DNA of 64,000 nucleotides from Brachybacterium ginsengisoli (GTDB taxonomy: Bacteria > Actinomycetota > Actinomycetes > Actinomycetales > Dermabacteraceae): positions 2,418,001-2,482,000 of the forward strand of contig NZ_CP023564.1 of NCBI RefSeq assembly GCF_002407065.1, in the 5' to 3' direction. The notes beneath the pieces are model-generated. The model ran no database searches. It was given only the letters and a program-made list of their open reading frames with translations, and had not been told where the DNA came from. Below, piece by piece: positions 32,693 to 41,679 of this stretch; position 1 is the stretch's first letter; the number at the start of each line of letters is the position of its first letter. Made by a program: the position numbers and the translations under genes.

Positions 32693-33958
32693 GTGGTCCA
32701 GCGCCAGGTCCCCCGTCCCGCCGAGCTCCTCGAGCTCATGAGGTTCCGCCGCATCGATCTGGACGGGCGGCGCCGGCGGCTCTCCTCGGCGCTGTCGATC
32801 GACGATCTGCGCACCATCGCGAAGCGCCGCACCCCGGCCGCCGCCTTCGACTACACCGACGGCGCCGCCGAGCGCGAGATCTCGATGGCTCGCTCCGTCC
32901 AGGCCTTCGAGGACATCGAGTTCCACCCCTCGATCCTCCGCGACGTCTCGCAGGTGGACACCACCGCCCAGATCCTCGGCGGCAGCTCGGCGCAGCCGTT
33001 CGGCATCGCACCCACGGGCTTCACCCGTCTGATGCAGACCGAGGGCGAGGTCGCCGGCGCCGGCGCAGCGGGCGCCGCCGGGATCCCTTTCACCCTCTCC
33101 ACCCTCGGCACCACCTCGATCGAGGAGGTCCGCGCCGCCAATCCGCTGGGTCGCAACTGGTTCCAGCTCTACGTGATGACGCAGCGCGAGATCTCCTACG
33201 GCCTCGTGGAGCGGGCGGCGGCGGCCGGCTACGACACCCTGTTCTTCACCGTCGACACCCCGGTCGCCGGGGCGCGGCTGCGCGACGTCCGCAACGGCTT
33301 CTCGATCCCGCCGCAGCTCAGCCTCGGCACGGTGGTCGACGCCATCCCCCGGCCCTGGTGGTGGTGGGACTTCCTGACCACCGCGAAGCTCGAGTTCGCC
33401 TCGCTCAGCGAGACCGGCGGCACCGTCGGAGAGCTCCTGAACTCGGCGATGGACCCCAGCATCGATTTCGACGACCTCGCCGAGATCCGGGCGATGTGGC
33501 CCGGGAAGCTGGCCGTCAAGGGCGTGCAGACCCTCGAGGACGCCCGGAAGCTCGCCGACCTCGGGGTCGACGCGATCGTCCTGTCCAACCACGGCGGGCG
33601 CCAGCTGGACCGCGCCCCCGTGCCCTTCCACCTGCTGCCCGAGGTGGCCCGCGAGGTCGGGGACGACCTCGAGATCATCCTCGACACCGGGATCCGCAGC
33701 GGCGCCGACATCGTCGCCGCGATCGCGCTCGGAGCCGACTTCACCCTCATCGGCAGGGCGTACCTCTACGGCCTCATGGCCGGCGGCCGGGAGGGCGTGG
33801 ACCGGGCGATCGCGATCCTCACGGACGAGGTCGAGCGCACCATGAAGCTGCTGCAGGTCCAGTCCCTGCAGGAGCTCGGGCCGCAGCACGTCACCCAGCT
33901 CAGCCGCCTCACGCCGCTCGCGGCGGATTCGCGGGGGCGCCGGGCCGCGCGCCCCTGA
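32693..33958 (+). CDS. lldD: FMN-dependent L-lactate dehydrogenase / alpha-hydroxy-acid oxidase
   Basis: 421 residues from GTG 32693 (AAGGAG 6 bp upstream). Peripheral-membrane flavoenzyme oxidising L-lactate to pyruvate. FMN-binding and catalytic motifs: [71 protein letters not shown] (Lys for FMN), SNHGGRQLD with the active-site His (about 302), and [21 protein letters not shown]-rich stretch at about 222-225 ([10 protein letters not shown]) is a membrane-proximal loop of LldD proteins. The neighbouring FadR-type gene and operator suggest lactate control. A related hydroxy acid such as glycolate or mandelate cannot be ruled out. Confidence 0.9.
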   Translation: MVQRQVPRPAELLELMRFRRIDLDGRRRRLSSALSIDDLRTIAKRRTPAAAFDYTDGAAEREISMARSVQAFEDIEFHPSILRDVSQVDTTAQILGGSSAQPFGIAPTGFTRLMQTEGEVAGAGAAGAAGIPFTLSTLGTTSIEEVRAANPLGRNWFQLYVMTQREISYGLVERAAAAGYDTLFFTVDTPVAGARLRDVRNGFSIPPQLSLGTVVDAIPRPWWWWDFLTTAKLEFASLSETGGTVGELLNSAMDPSIDFDDLAEIRAMWPGKLAVKGVQTLEDARKLADLGVDAIVLSNHGGRQLDRAPVPFHLLPEVAREVGDDLEIILDTGIRSGADIVAAIALGADFTLIGRAYLYGLMAGGREGVDRAIAILTDEVERTMKLLQVQSLQELGPQHVTQLSRLTPLAADSRGRRAARP

Positions 33959-33987
33959 GGCCCTTTCCCTGCGCCGGGACCCGGGTC

Positions 33988-33993
33988 TAGGGT
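33988..33993 (+). promoter_or_regulatory. -10 of a leaderless promoter (TAGGGT) for ilvD
   Basis: TAGGGT ends 6 nt before the ATG at 34000; no ribosome site is seen. Confidence 0.6.
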
Positions 33994-33999
33994 CGATCC

Positions 34000-35739
34000 A
34001 TGACCGCCGACGACGCCTCAGCCCCTGCAGCCGACGCCACTTTCTCGGCCCCGGACCTCAAGCCCCGCAGCCGTCAGGTGACCGACGGCCTGGGCGCGAC
34101 CGTCTCGCGCGGGATGCTGCGCGCGGTCGGCATGGGGGATGCGGACTGGGACAAGCCGCAGATCGGGATCGCGAGCTCCTGGAACGAGATCACGCCGTGC
34201 AACCTCTCGCTGGACCGGCTCGCCCGGGCGGCGAAGGAGGGCGTGCACGCCGGCGGCGGCTACCCGCTGCAGTTCGGCACGATCTCGGTCTCCGACGGCA
34301 TCTCCATGGGGCACGACGGCATGCACTACTCGCTCGTCTCCCGCGATCTGATCGCCGACAGCGTCGAGACCGTGATGAGCGCCGAGCGACTCGACGGCTC
34401 CGTGCTGCTGGCCGGCTGCGACAAGTCCCTGCCGGGCATGCTCATGGCCGCCGCCCGGCTCGATCTGGCCTCGGTCTTCGTCTACGCGGGCACGATCATG
34501 CCCGGCCGCGTCTCCCTCTCCACCGGCGAGGAGAAGGACGTGACGATCATCGACGGCTTCGAGGCGGTCGGCGCCTGCGCCCGCGGGCTCATGAGCCGTG
34601 AGGACGTGGACCGCATCGAGCGCTCCATCTGCCCCGGCGAGGGGGCCTGCGGCGGCTACTACACCGCGAACACCATGGCGAGCGTCGCCGAGGCGATCGG
34701 GATGTCGATCCCGGGCTCGGCCACTCCCCCGTCGGCCGACCGCCGCCGCGACGCCGACTCCCGTGCGGCGGGCGAGGCCGTGGTGGGGATGCTGCGCCGC
34801 GGGCACACCTCCCACGACATCATGACCAAGGCGGCGTTCGAGAACGCGATCGCGGTGGTCCAGGCCTTCTGCGGCTCCACCAACGCGGTGCTGCACCTGC
34901 TGGCGATCGCCCATGAGGCGGACGTGGACCTGACCCTGGACGACTTCGCCCGCATCGGGGCGGAGGTGCCGCACCTCGCGGACCTGAAGCCCTACGGCCG
35001 CTACGTCATGAACGACGTCGACCACGTCGGCGGCATCCAGGTGGTCATGAAGACCCTGCTGGACGAGGGCCTGCTGGACGGCGACTGCCTGACCGTCACC
35101 GGACGCACGATCGGCGAGAACCTCGAGGTGCTCGCGCCGCGCCCGGCCGACGGGACCGTGCTGCGCACGGCGGCGGCGCCGATCGCCCCCACCGGCGGCA
35201 TCACGATCCTGCGCGGCTCGATGGCCCCCGAGGGCGCGGTGGTGAAGTCGGCCGGCTTCGAGTCCGACGTCTTCGAGGGCACCGCTCGGGTCTTCGAGCG
35301 GGAGCAGCAGGCGCTGGACGCCCTGAACGACGGCACGATCACCCATGGCGACGTGGTGGTGATCCGCTACGAGGGCCCCAAGGGCGGCCCGGGCATGCGC
35401 GAGATGCTCGCCATCACCGGCGCGATCAAGGGTGCGGGCCTGGGTAAGGACGTGCTGCTGATGACCGACGGCCGATTCTCCGGCGGCACCACCGGCCTGT
35501 GCGTCGGGCACATCGCGCCCGAGGCGGTGGACGGAGGCCCGATCGCCTTCGTGCGCGACGGGGACGGGATCCGCCTGGACGTCGGCTCCGGCGCGCTCGA
35601 GCTGCTGGTGGACGAGGCGGAGCTGGCCTCCCGGCGCGAGGGCTGGGAGCCGCTGCCGCCGAAGTTCACCAAGGGCGTCCTGGGCAAGTACGTCAAGCTC
35701 GTGCAGTCCGCGTCGACCGGGGCGATCCTCGGCGACTGA
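34000..35739 (+). CDS. ilvD: dihydroxy-acid dehydratase
   Basis: 579 residues. Fe-S enzyme of branched-chain amino acid and pantothenate synthesis; dehydrates 2,3-dihydroxy-isovalerate to 2-oxo-isovalerate. Iron-sulfur and family signatures: [37 protein letters not shown] (cluster Cys), and [18 protein letters not shown] with the second cluster Cys; C-terminal catalytic loop [19 protein letters not shown] leaderless promoter is immediately upstream and the N-terminal 20 residues are a low-complexity Ala/Ser/Pro tail. The 3' end overlaps the convergent small membrane protein by 47 bp. Confidence 0.97.
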   Translation: MTADDASAPAADATFSAPDLKPRSRQVTDGLGATVSRGMLRAVGMGDADWDKPQIGIASSWNEITPCNLSLDRLARAAKEGVHAGGGYPLQFGTISVSDGISMGHDGMHYSLVSRDLIADSVETVMSAERLDGSVLLAGCDKSLPGMLMAAARLDLASVFVYAGTIMPGRVSLSTGEEKDVTIIDGFEAVGACARGLMSREDVDRIERSICPGEGACGGYYTANTMASVAEAIGMSIPGSATPPSADRRRDADSRAAGEAVVGMLRRGHTSHDIMTKAAFENAIAVVQAFCGSTNAVLHLLAIAHEADVDLTLDDFARIGAEVPHLADLKPYGRYVMNDVDHVGGIQVVMKTLLDEGLLDGDCLTVTGRTIGENLEVLAPRPADGTVLRTAAAPIAPTGGITILRGSMAPEGAVVKSAGFESDVFEGTARVFEREQQALDALNDGTITHGDVVVIRYEGPKGGPGMREMLAITGAIKGAGLGKDVLLMTDGRFSGGTTGLCVGHIAPEAVDGGPIAFVRDGDGIRLDVGSGALELLVDEAELASRREGWEPLPPKFTKGVLGKYVKLVQSASTGAILGD

Positions 35740-36121
35740 GGCGCGCAGCGATCAGCATCCCGGCGGGCACCAGCACGAGCAGGAAGCCGCTCGGACCCAC
35801 CACCCAGAAGCAGGCGCTCGCCCACAGCGCGAGCACGATGCCGACGACGGCGGGGACGGTGCGCCCGAGACGGCCCTCACGGAGGACCATCAGCCCCAGG
35901 AGGGCGCCGGGCGCGACGAACCCGCCGGGCAGGCCCCAGAACTGGGCAGCCTCGTCGGCACCCACCTCGCTGTCGCGGAAGGGCCCTGCGAGCCAGTCGG
36001 CCCAGTAGGGGTGGACGGAGAGGACGAGCGTGTGCAGGAGGCAGATCACGAGGATCGTCGCTCCGGCGGCGCGGGTCAGCCGGAGAGCGGCGGAGGTCGG
36101 GGACAGGGGTGCTGTGGTCAT
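35693..36121 (-). CDS. small membrane protein, unknown
   Basis: 142 residues from ATG 36121, with GGGAGG about 9 bp upstream. Four hydrophobic segments can be seen: about 17-35 ([18 protein letters not shown]), 57-75, 84-105 and 108-125, and a basic C-terminal tail. Contains a conserved-looking [15 protein letters not shown] stretch between TM1 and TM2. It resembles small DUF6463-like proteins but I do not recognise it with confidence. Its C-terminal codons overlap the end of ilvD on the other strand by 47 bp. Confidence 0.65.
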   Translation of the reverse strand: MTTAPLSPTSAALRLTRAAGATILVICLLHTLVLSVHPYWADWLAGPFRDSEVGADEAAQFWGLPGGFVAPGALLGLMVLREGRLGRTVPAVVGIVLALWASACFWVVGPSGFLLVLVPAGMLIAARLSRRGSPRSTRTARA

Positions 36122-36208
36122 GGCATCGAGCCTCCCGGGGCCGGGCCCGCCGTGCATCCTCCTGCAGGGTGGGGCCCTTCCCCCGCCCGGGGGATCCGAC
36201 CCGATCGA

Positions 36209-36796
36209 TCAGCGGCGTCGGGCGCTGATCGCTCCGTGCGGGCGCGATCCGGGGTCCTGGCGCCGCTGGCTGTCGAGTACCTCGAACCCGGCCTGCTCCA
36301 CGAGCTCGGAGATCAGATCGAGCGGCCAGTGCTGGGCCGGGGCGACGGCGTGGTCGAAGGCCTCCTGGCGCGGACCGTCGAAGAAGCCCATCAGGAGCGC
36401 ACCGCCCGGGGCGAGCGCGTCATGGAGGGTCGCGAGGGTTTCGGGCACCGCGGACGGCTCCAGGTGGATCAGCGAGTACCAGGCGAGGATCCCTCCCCAG
36501 CTCCCGGGCCGCTGTGCGAGGTCCGCGAAGGTGCCGAGCGAGTACGGGATGCCCGGGTGGGCGCGCTGGGCGATCTCGACGAACTCGGGCACCGGATCCA
36601 TGCCGCGGGCGTCGTGGCCCCGGGCGGCGAGGTGCGCCGTCCAGTGGCCCGGCCCGCAGCCGGCATCCAGCAGCGGACCCCGCACCGTGCCCGCCCAGTC
36701 CAGGATCGTCCGCTCGTCCGTCGGGGACATCGCCTCCATGCTCCCCAGCAGGTCCGCGTACTCCTGGGCCCGGGCGGAGTAGGCGGAGAATGTCAT
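36209..36796 (-). CDS. class I SAM-dependent methyltransferase
   Basis: 195 residues. Motif I of methyltransferases is LLDAGCGPGHWTAHLA (about 42-57), followed by motif II GMDPVPEFVEIA, and post-motifs GGILAWYSLIHL and GALLMGFFDG. Substrate unknown. Divergent from the phosphotransferase gene; its -10-like box TAGGCT (36804-36809, minus strand) is 7 nt before the ATG, making it leaderless. Confidence 0.88.
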   Translation of the reverse strand: MTFSAYSARAQEYADLLGSMEAMSPTDERTILDWAGTVRGPLLDAGCGPGHWTAHLAARGHDARGMDPVPEFVEIAQRAHPGIPYSLGTFADLAQRPGSWGGILAWYSLIHLEPSAVPETLATLHDALAPGGALLMGFFDGPRQEAFDHAVAPAQHWPLDLISELVEQAGFEVLDSQRRQDPGSRPHGAISARRR

Positions 36797-36803
36797 GGCG
36801 ACC

Positions 36804-36824
36804 AGCCTACGGACTCGCTACGGT
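36804..36824. promoter_or_regulatory. back-to-back leaderless -10 boxes between divergent genes
   Basis: TAGGCT on the minus strand (36804-36809, 7 nt before ATG 36796) and TACGGT on the plus strand (36819-36824, 6 nt before ATG 36831), only 9 bp apart. The two polymerases could not bind at once. Confidence 0.55.
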
Positions 36825-36830
36825 GACCGG

Positions 36831-37607
36831 ATGCACCGACCCGAGGAACAGCCGCTGAGCGGCGGCAACGCGACCGAGGGCGTGGTCCGTGCGGGCGACA
36901 CCGTCCGCAAGCCCTGGGGGCCGACGACCGCCGCCGTCCACGAGCTGATGCGCACCGTCGCCGCCGCCGGCGTGGACGTCCCCGCCCCGCTGGGCAGGGA
37001 CGAGCAGGGGCGTCAGGTCCAGGAGTTCGTGCCGGGCCCGCTCGCCATGGACTCCCCTCCCCTGACCCCTGTGGAGCTGCGGCGCGTCGGCACGGTGCTG
37101 CGCGCGATCCACGACGCCAGCGAGGGCTTCACCCCGTCGGCGCCGACGCCCTGGGAGCCGCTGCTCCCGGTGCCCGGCGGCGGAGAGGATCTGATCTGCC
37201 ACGGCGACCTCACCCCGTGGAACCTCATCCTCGGGGAGCGGTGGGTGTTCATCGACTGGGACGGGGCGGCACCCAGCACGCGGCTCTGGGACCTCGCGTA
37301 CTCCGCGCAGGCCTTCACCCTCAACGACCCGTCGGCGCGACCTGCGGAGGCGGCCGCCGATCTCGCCGCCCTGGTCGACGGCTACGGGGCCGATGCCGCG
37401 CTCCGCGCGCAGCTGCCGGACGCGATGATCGATCGCACCGAGGCGATGCACACGATGCTGGAATCGGCGCACCGCGAGGGCCGCGAGCCCTGGGGGACGA
37501 TGTTCGTGGAGGGCCACGGCGCGCACTGGCGCGGGGCCGCGGACTTCGTCACGGAGCACCGGGAGCTGTTCGCGGCGGCGCTGAGCGGGGTCACGGGCCG
37601 GGGCTGA
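36831..37607 (+). CDS. APH-type phosphotransferase
   Basis: 258 residues of the aminoglycoside-phosphotransferase/choline-kinase fold. Motifs: VRAGDTVRKPWGPTTAAVHELM at about 18-39, GREEQGRQVQEFVPGPL, LICHGDLTPWNLILG with catalytic HGD (about 124-126, D for phosphate transfer), and VFIDWDGAAPSTRLWDLAY with the metal Asp. Resembles small cytoplasmic kinases of unknown substrate rather than resistance enzymes. Leaderless promoter; divergent from the methyltransferase. Confidence 0.88.
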   Translation: MHRPEEQPLSGGNATEGVVRAGDTVRKPWGPTTAAVHELMRTVAAAGVDVPAPLGRDEQGRQVQEFVPGPLAMDSPPLTPVELRRVGTVLRAIHDASEGFTPSAPTPWEPLLPVPGGGEDLICHGDLTPWNLILGERWVFIDWDGAAPSTRLWDLAYSAQAFTLNDPSARPAEAAADLAALVDGYGADAALRAQLPDAMIDRTEAMHTMLESAHREGREPWGTMFVEGHGAHWRGAADFVTEHRELFAAALSGVTGRG

Positions 37608-37641
37608 CCGGGTCGGTCCGTCGTCTGTCGGACCCGGTCGC

Positions 37642-37647
37642 TAGGTT
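37642..37647 (+). promoter_or_regulatory. -10 of a leaderless promoter (TAGGTT)
   Basis: TAGGTT ends 6 nt before the ATG at 37654. Confidence 0.55.
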
Positions 37648-37653
37648 CGCGGC

Positions 37654-37986
37654 ATGACCACCACAGGACCGGTCCTCGCACACCCCTCGACAGGCGGCAC
37701 CGCTCAGGTCGAGCGGGAGCAGATCCGCGCCCTCCTGGTGGAGCGGCGTCCGGAGCTCGCCGCTCTGCTGCAGGTGGGCCCGAGCGGCGCCCTGCTCCTG
37801 CCCACGACGGCGGGTCGCGGGATCGAGGTGGGGCGGATGCGCCGTCGTGGTCGGTCGCGCTGGGTGGTCGTGGTGCCGGAGGTCGAGGGCGCCCGGATCC
37901 GCGAGCCCGCCTCGGTGCACGCCGCCGCACGGGTCGCTGCGGAGGCCTGGGATCAGCGGCGCGGTGCGGCGGTCAGTCCCCGGTGA
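37654..37986 (+). CDS. hypothetical small protein
   Basis: 110 residues. No recognised domain. Predicted cytoplasmic; contains a basic/hydrophobic strand-turn core EVGRMRRRGRSRWVVVVPEVEGARI and a helix HAAARVAAEAWDQRR. Codon use matches the neighbours and it has its own leaderless promoter, so it is probably real. The 3' end overlaps the convergent TetR gene by 14 bp. Confidence 0.6.
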   Translation: MTTTGPVLAHPSTGGTAQVEREQIRALLVERRPELAALLQVGPSGALLLPTTAGRGIEVGRMRRRGRSRWVVVVPEVEGARIREPASVHAAARVAAEAWDQRRGAAVSPR

Positions 37987-38695
37987 GGAGCTCGGCGAGC
38001 AGCTCGACCTGGGTGGCCAGGATCTGCTCGCCGATGGCGGCCGCATCGGCTCCCAGCTGACGGAACACGTGGGCGCTGATGACGCCGACGAGGCTGCTCC
38101 AGGCAGTCACCGCCCGCACCCCGGCCTCCGCCCCCGCGTCGACGGAGAACTGGGCGAGGTGGCTGTCCAGGAGCGCCGCGACCTCCGAGGAGATCTCCAG
38201 GTCGCGACGCGGGTCGCCCGCTGATGCCGCCGCGATCTCCAGCACGCGGGCGATGACGCGCGTGCCGTCGGCGTTGGTGGTCTCCGCCGGGGCGTCGTAG
38301 CCGCTCACGGGGGTGCCGTAGAGCAGGGTCCAGCGCTCGGGGTGCGCAATCGCCCAGCGGATCATCGCCACGGCGAGCGCGCGGAAGCGTGTGCGCGGGT
38401 CCTCTCCGTCCACCGTCGCGAGCGCGGCGTCGACCTCGTCGGCGAGGTCACCGTAGGCGTCGACGATCAGCAGGGTGAGCAGCTCGTCGCGGCTGCTCAC
38501 GTAGCGATAGACGGCGGAGGAGACCATGCCGAGGCCCCGTGCGATCTCCCGAACGCTCAGCTCCGCCGCTCCGCACTCGGCCAGCTGGGCGTTCCCGAGC
38601 TCCACGATGCGGGCCATCGTGCGCTCCCGGGCCTGCGCCCGCGGGGTCGCGGGGCGACCGCTCGCGCTCTCGTCCTGACTGCTCTGCTCGACCAT
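37973..38695 (-). CDS. TetR-family transcriptional regulator
   Basis: 240 residues from ATG 38695 (CAGGAT 6 nt upstream, leaderless). N-terminal HTH at about 30-75 (ELGNAQLAECGAAELSVREIARGLGMVSSAVYRYVSSRDELLTLL) with the TetR C-terminal ligand domain; residues 100-175 contain WAIAHPERWTLLYGTPVSGYDA. Divergent from the NAD(P)-binding epimerase gene; three copies of AGAGCAGTGCTC-type palindromes in the shared intergenic region are its likely operators, one over the epimerase -10 box. Effector unknown. Confidence 0.93.
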   Translation of the reverse strand: MVEQSSQDESASGRPATPRAQARERTMARIVELGNAQLAECGAAELSVREIARGLGMVSSAVYRYVSSRDELLTLLIVDAYGDLADEVDAALATVDGEDPRTRFRALAVAMIRWAIAHPERWTLLYGTPVSGYDAPAETTNADGTRVIARVLEIAAASAGDPRRDLEISSEVAALLDSHLAQFSVDAGAEAGVRAVTAWSSLVGVISAHVFRQLGADAAAIGEQILATQVELLAELLTGD

Positions 38696-38717
38696 GGCGA
38701 CATCCTGCCACATTCCG

Positions 38718-38730
38718 AGAGCAGTGCTCT
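38718..38730. promoter_or_regulatory. TetR operator O1
   Basis: AGAGCA-G-TGCTCT, perfect inverted repeat around one base, ending at the -35 of the epimerase promoter (TTGACT at 38730). Confidence 0.8.
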
Positions 38731-38758
38731 TGACTCCGAACCGAGAGCGGTGTTCACT
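38730..38758 (+). promoter_or_regulatory. promoter of the epimerase-like gene with TetR operators
   Basis: -35 TTGACT (38730-38735), 17-bp spacer, -10 TTCACT (38753-38758). A degenerate operator copy O2 (AGAGCGGTGTTCA at 38744-38756) overlaps the -10, so binding would block transcription. Confidence 0.7.
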
Positions 38759-38775
38759 GTTTTCATCCACTTCAG

Positions 38776-38788
38776 AGAGCAGTGCTCA
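38776..38788. promoter_or_regulatory. TetR operator O3
   Basis: AGAGCAGTGCTCA; shares the GAGCAGTGCTC core with O1. Lies 16 bp upstream of the epimerase start codon. Confidence 0.75.
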
Positions 38789-38804
38789 CACTTCGGGAGT
38801 TCCC

Positions 38805-39791
38805 ATGCATCATCTCGTCATCGGTGAAGGTCAGATCGGCCGTGCGCTCATCGAGCGCGCTCGGGCGGACGGCGACCGCGTCACCATCCTGCGGCGCAGC
38901 GAGGTCGCCCCCTCCCCGGGCATCGACCGCGTCGCCGGCGACGTGCTCGACCCGACCGCGCTCGCCGCGGCCCTGACCGGGGTCGACGCGGTCCACGCCG
39001 TCTTCCATGCCGCCTACGACGCACGCATCTGGCGACGCGACCTGCCGCCTCGCGAGCTCGCCGTGCTCGACGCGGCCGTCGAGCGCGGGATCCCGGCCCT
39101 CTTCCCGGAGTCGATGTACGGCTTCCAGGGCGAGGCCCGGAACCTGGTCGAGGGCGCCGGACCGACGCCGCTGGACGCGAAGGGCGAGGCGCGCATCGCC
39201 CTGCTCGAGCAGCGCCGCCGCCACGCCGCGCAAACGATCAGCCTGGTCGCCTCGGACCTCGTGGGCCCGACGGCCGTGGGCACCGGCGCCGCGGTCGCCT
39301 CGGCGATGATCATCGAACGCATCGCCGCGGGGCGGCGCCCTGTCGTGGTCGCCGCTGCGGACGCCCCGCACACGCTCACCCATCTCCCCGACCTCGCCGC
39401 CGCCATGCTCCATGCGGCCCGGCACGCCGAGCGCCTCGCCCCGAGCGGGGACGCGGTGCTGCATGCCCCGTCGGCCCCTGCCCGCTCGCAGCGCGAGCTG
39501 GCCGCCCTCGCCTCGTCGCTCCTGGGACAGCCGGACCGTCGGCCGCTGCGGATCCCGATCCTCGCCCTGCGCGCGCTGTCCGGCGTGAACACCTTCGCCC
39601 GGGAGCTGTCCGGCATCTCGCGGATCTGGTCGGAGCCCTGCGTCCTGCAGCCGGGCATCCTCACCACTCAGGAGGGGCTGGAGCCCACGCCCTGGTCCCA
39701 GGCCGTGCGCTCCACCGTGGAGCAGGCCGAGGCGGCGCGGACCGGCACCCGCACGACCGAGACCTCCTCGAGCGCCCCGCGCCTCCGATGA
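38805..39791 (+). CDS. NAD(P)-binding epimerase/dehydratase-like oxidoreductase
   Basis: 328 residues from ATG 38805 (GGGAG 6 bp upstream). N-terminal Rossmann motif HHLVIGEGQIGRALI (GxGxxG at 7-12), then R for NADP in ILRRSEV, and the region ALFPESMYGFQGEARNL typical of atypical extended-SDR proteins (NmrA/complex I NDUFA9-like). Substrate unknown. Controlled by the divergent TetR protein through three operators. The longer upstream frame overlaps the promoter and is ignored. Confidence 0.87.
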   Translation: MHHLVIGEGQIGRALIERARADGDRVTILRRSEVAPSPGIDRVAGDVLDPTALAAALTGVDAVHAVFHAAYDARIWRRDLPPRELAVLDAAVERGIPALFPESMYGFQGEARNLVEGAGPTPLDAKGEARIALLEQRRRHAAQTISLVASDLVGPTAVGTGAAVASAMIIERIAAGRRPVVVAAADAPHTLTHLPDLAAAMLHAARHAERLAPSGDAVLHAPSAPARSQRELAALASSLLGQPDRRPLRIPILALRALSGVNTFARELSGISRIWSEPCVLQPGILTTQEGLEPTPWSQAVRSTVEQAEAARTGTRTTETSSSAPRLR

Positions 39792-39832
39792 GAGAGCGTG
39801 CTTCGGGAGAGCGGCGGGTCGCCCGCGCCTGC

Positions 39833-39838
39833 TAGCGT
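39833..39838 (+). promoter_or_regulatory. -10 of a leaderless promoter (TAGCGT)
   Basis: TAGCGT ends 7 nt before the ATG at 39846. Confidence 0.55.
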
Positions 39839-39845
39839 CCCGCCC

Positions 39846-40262
39846 ATGGACGAGAGCACCGGACCGAGCACCACCCGCCACCTCGACGTCGTCATCGAGC
39901 GCCCGTGGCGCGAGGTGTACGAGGTCGCGAGCGATCCGCGCAACCTGCCGCGCTGGGCCGCAGGGCTCGCCGGCGGCGAGGTGAAGCGCGAGGTGACGCA
40001 GTGGTCGATGACCTCGCCGATGGGTCGGGTGCTCGTCAGCTTCGTGCCGGAGAACGAGTACGGGGTCGTCGACCACACCGTGACCCTCCCCAGCGGCGAG
40101 TCCGTGCTGAACCCCATGCGGGTGCTGGCGCTGGACGAGACCCGCTGCGAGGTGGTCTTCACCCTGCGCCGGGGCTCGATGAGCGAGCAGGAGTTCGCGG
40201 AGGACGCCGCAGCGGTCTCGGAAGACCTCGCGACGCTCAAGGAGATCTGCGAGCAGGAATGA
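39846..40262 (+). CDS. SRPBCC-fold polyketide-cyclase-like protein
   Basis: 138 residues of the START/SRPBCC superfamily: HLDVVIERPWREVYEVASDPRNLPRWAAGL near the start is diagnostic, with VVDHTVTLPSGE and a C-terminal long helix DAAAVSEDLATLKEI. Binds a hydrophobic ligand; role unknown. Leaderless promoter; starts at ATG 39846 since the longer upstream frame runs through intergenic sequence. The next gene (histidine kinase) starts 79 bp downstream. Confidence 0.85.
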   Translation: MDESTGPSTTRHLDVVIERPWREVYEVASDPRNLPRWAAGLAGGEVKREVTQWSMTSPMGRVLVSFVPENEYGVVDHTVTLPSGESVLNPMRVLALDETRCEVVFTLRRGSMSEQEFAEDAAAVSEDLATLKEICEQE

Positions 40263-40341
40263 CCCGATGTCGGGCCAGCCCGACATCCTCTGACCCGGTG
40301 CCAGGATGGGAGCGGCGCCTCCTCGCCGCCAGAGTGGAGAC

Positions 40342-41679
40342 ATGACCACCGTGAGAGCTCTCAGCCCCTCCTCCGCCCCCGCTGCCGACGTGCTGCAACC
40401 CGACGAGTCGTGGAGCGTCGGCCGATGGGCCGCGCGCATCGGGCGCTTCCTCGCCTACTCCTTCCTCGCCCTGCTGCTGGGCACCGTCGGCTTCTCGCTC
40501 GTGATCGGCCTGCTCTCTGCCGGGGCCTCCACCGTCGTGGTGTGGATCGGGCTGCCGATACTGGTCGCCGCGGTGCTCGTCGCGCACGGATTCGCGAAGG
40601 CCGAGCGCGGGGTGCAGTCCGCCCTGCTGGGCACCGACCTCCCCTCCCCCGCACCGGTGCGGCCGCCGGAGGGCGCCGGGGGGATCCGCCGGATGCTCAC
40701 CCCGCTCACCGACCCGCAGAACTGGCTGGACTCGCTGTGGGTGCTGGTCAACTTCGTGCTTGTCCTGGTGACCTTCCCGCTCGCCCTCGCCTGGACCGTC
40801 GGCGCGATCGGCACCATCGGCGGACCCCTCAGCACCCTGATCCTCGAGCAGGTCCTCCCCGGCGACGGGCGCCATGGGCTCGGGGAGCTCGTGGGCGTCC
40901 CGGAGCCCTACACGCTCCCGGCCGATCTCCTGCTGCAGTTCCTCGCCGGCCTGCTCTTCCTGATCACCCTGGGCCCGGTGGTCCGCGGACTCACCCTCCT
41001 GCACCAGGGCGTGGCGCGCGGCCTGCTGAGCTCGCGCCACCAGGAGCAGCAGCGCCTCCACCGCACCGAGCAGTCCCGGGCCGCCGGCCGCAGCGCGGAG
41101 TCCACGGCCCTGCGCCGCCTGGAGCGCGACCTCCACGACGGACCGCAGCAGCGCCTGGTGCGCGCCTCGATGGACCTCGCCCGGATCGAGTCGCTGGCCG
41201 ACCGGAATCCGGAGCGAGCACGGGCCGTGCTGCGTGAGACGCGCGAGCAGCTGGGGCAGACCCTCGACGACCTGCGCCGACTCTCCCGCGGCATCGCCCC
41301 GCCGGTGCTGGTGGACCGCGGCCTGCACGCCGCGCTCACCGAGCTCGCCGCGATCTCCCCGATCCCGACCACCGTCGAGTGCCCGGAGCTCGAGCTGCCC
41401 GAGCATGTGGAGATCGGCATCTACTACGTGGTCTCCGAGTCGCTCACCAACGCCGCGAAGCACTCCGGTGCCGGGTCGGTGAATGTGGAGGTGGCCCGGA
41501 TCGGGGATGATGCTCGGGTGAGGATCGAGGACGACGGGCGCGGCGGCGCCGAGATGCGCACCGGGGGCGGGCTGGCCGGACTGGCCGGCCGGGTGGCCTC
41601 CCTGGAGGGACGGCTCACGGTCGCCTCGCCGCCCGCCCACGGAACCCGGATCGAGGCGGTGATCCCGTGCGCGTCCTGA
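40342..41679 (+). CDS. sensor histidine kinase (NarL/DesK type)
   Basis: 445 residues. Membrane sensor domain with hydrophobic segments near 32-50, 55-75, 130-165 and 190-215, followed by HisKA_3 dimerisation with the phospho-acceptor motif RRLERDLHDGPQQRLV (about 255-270), and a short HATPase_c domain (YVVSESLTNAAKHSGAG for N-box, DDGRGGA, GLAGLAGRVASLEGRL for G-boxes). Signals unknown. Partner response regulator overlaps the end by 13 bp, forming a two-component system. Start ATG 40342; GGAG is very close. Confidence 0.93.
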   Translation: MTTVRALSPSSAPAADVLQPDESWSVGRWAARIGRFLAYSFLALLLGTVGFSLVIGLLSAGASTVVVWIGLPILVAAVLVAHGFAKAERGVQSALLGTDLPSPAPVRPPEGAGGIRRMLTPLTDPQNWLDSLWVLVNFVLVLVTFPLALAWTVGAIGTIGGPLSTLILEQVLPGDGRHGLGELVGVPEPYTLPADLLLQFLAGLLFLITLGPVVRGLTLLHQGVARGLLSSRHQEQQRLHRTEQSRAAGRSAESTALRRLERDLHDGPQQRLVRASMDLARIESLADRNPERARAVLRETREQLGQTLDDLRRLSRGIAPPVLVDRGLHAALTELAAISPIPTTVECPELELPEHVEIGIYYVVSESLTNAAKHSGAGSVNVEVARIGDDARVRIEDDGRGGAEMRTGGGLAGLAGRVASLEGRLTVASPPAHGTRIEAVIPCAS

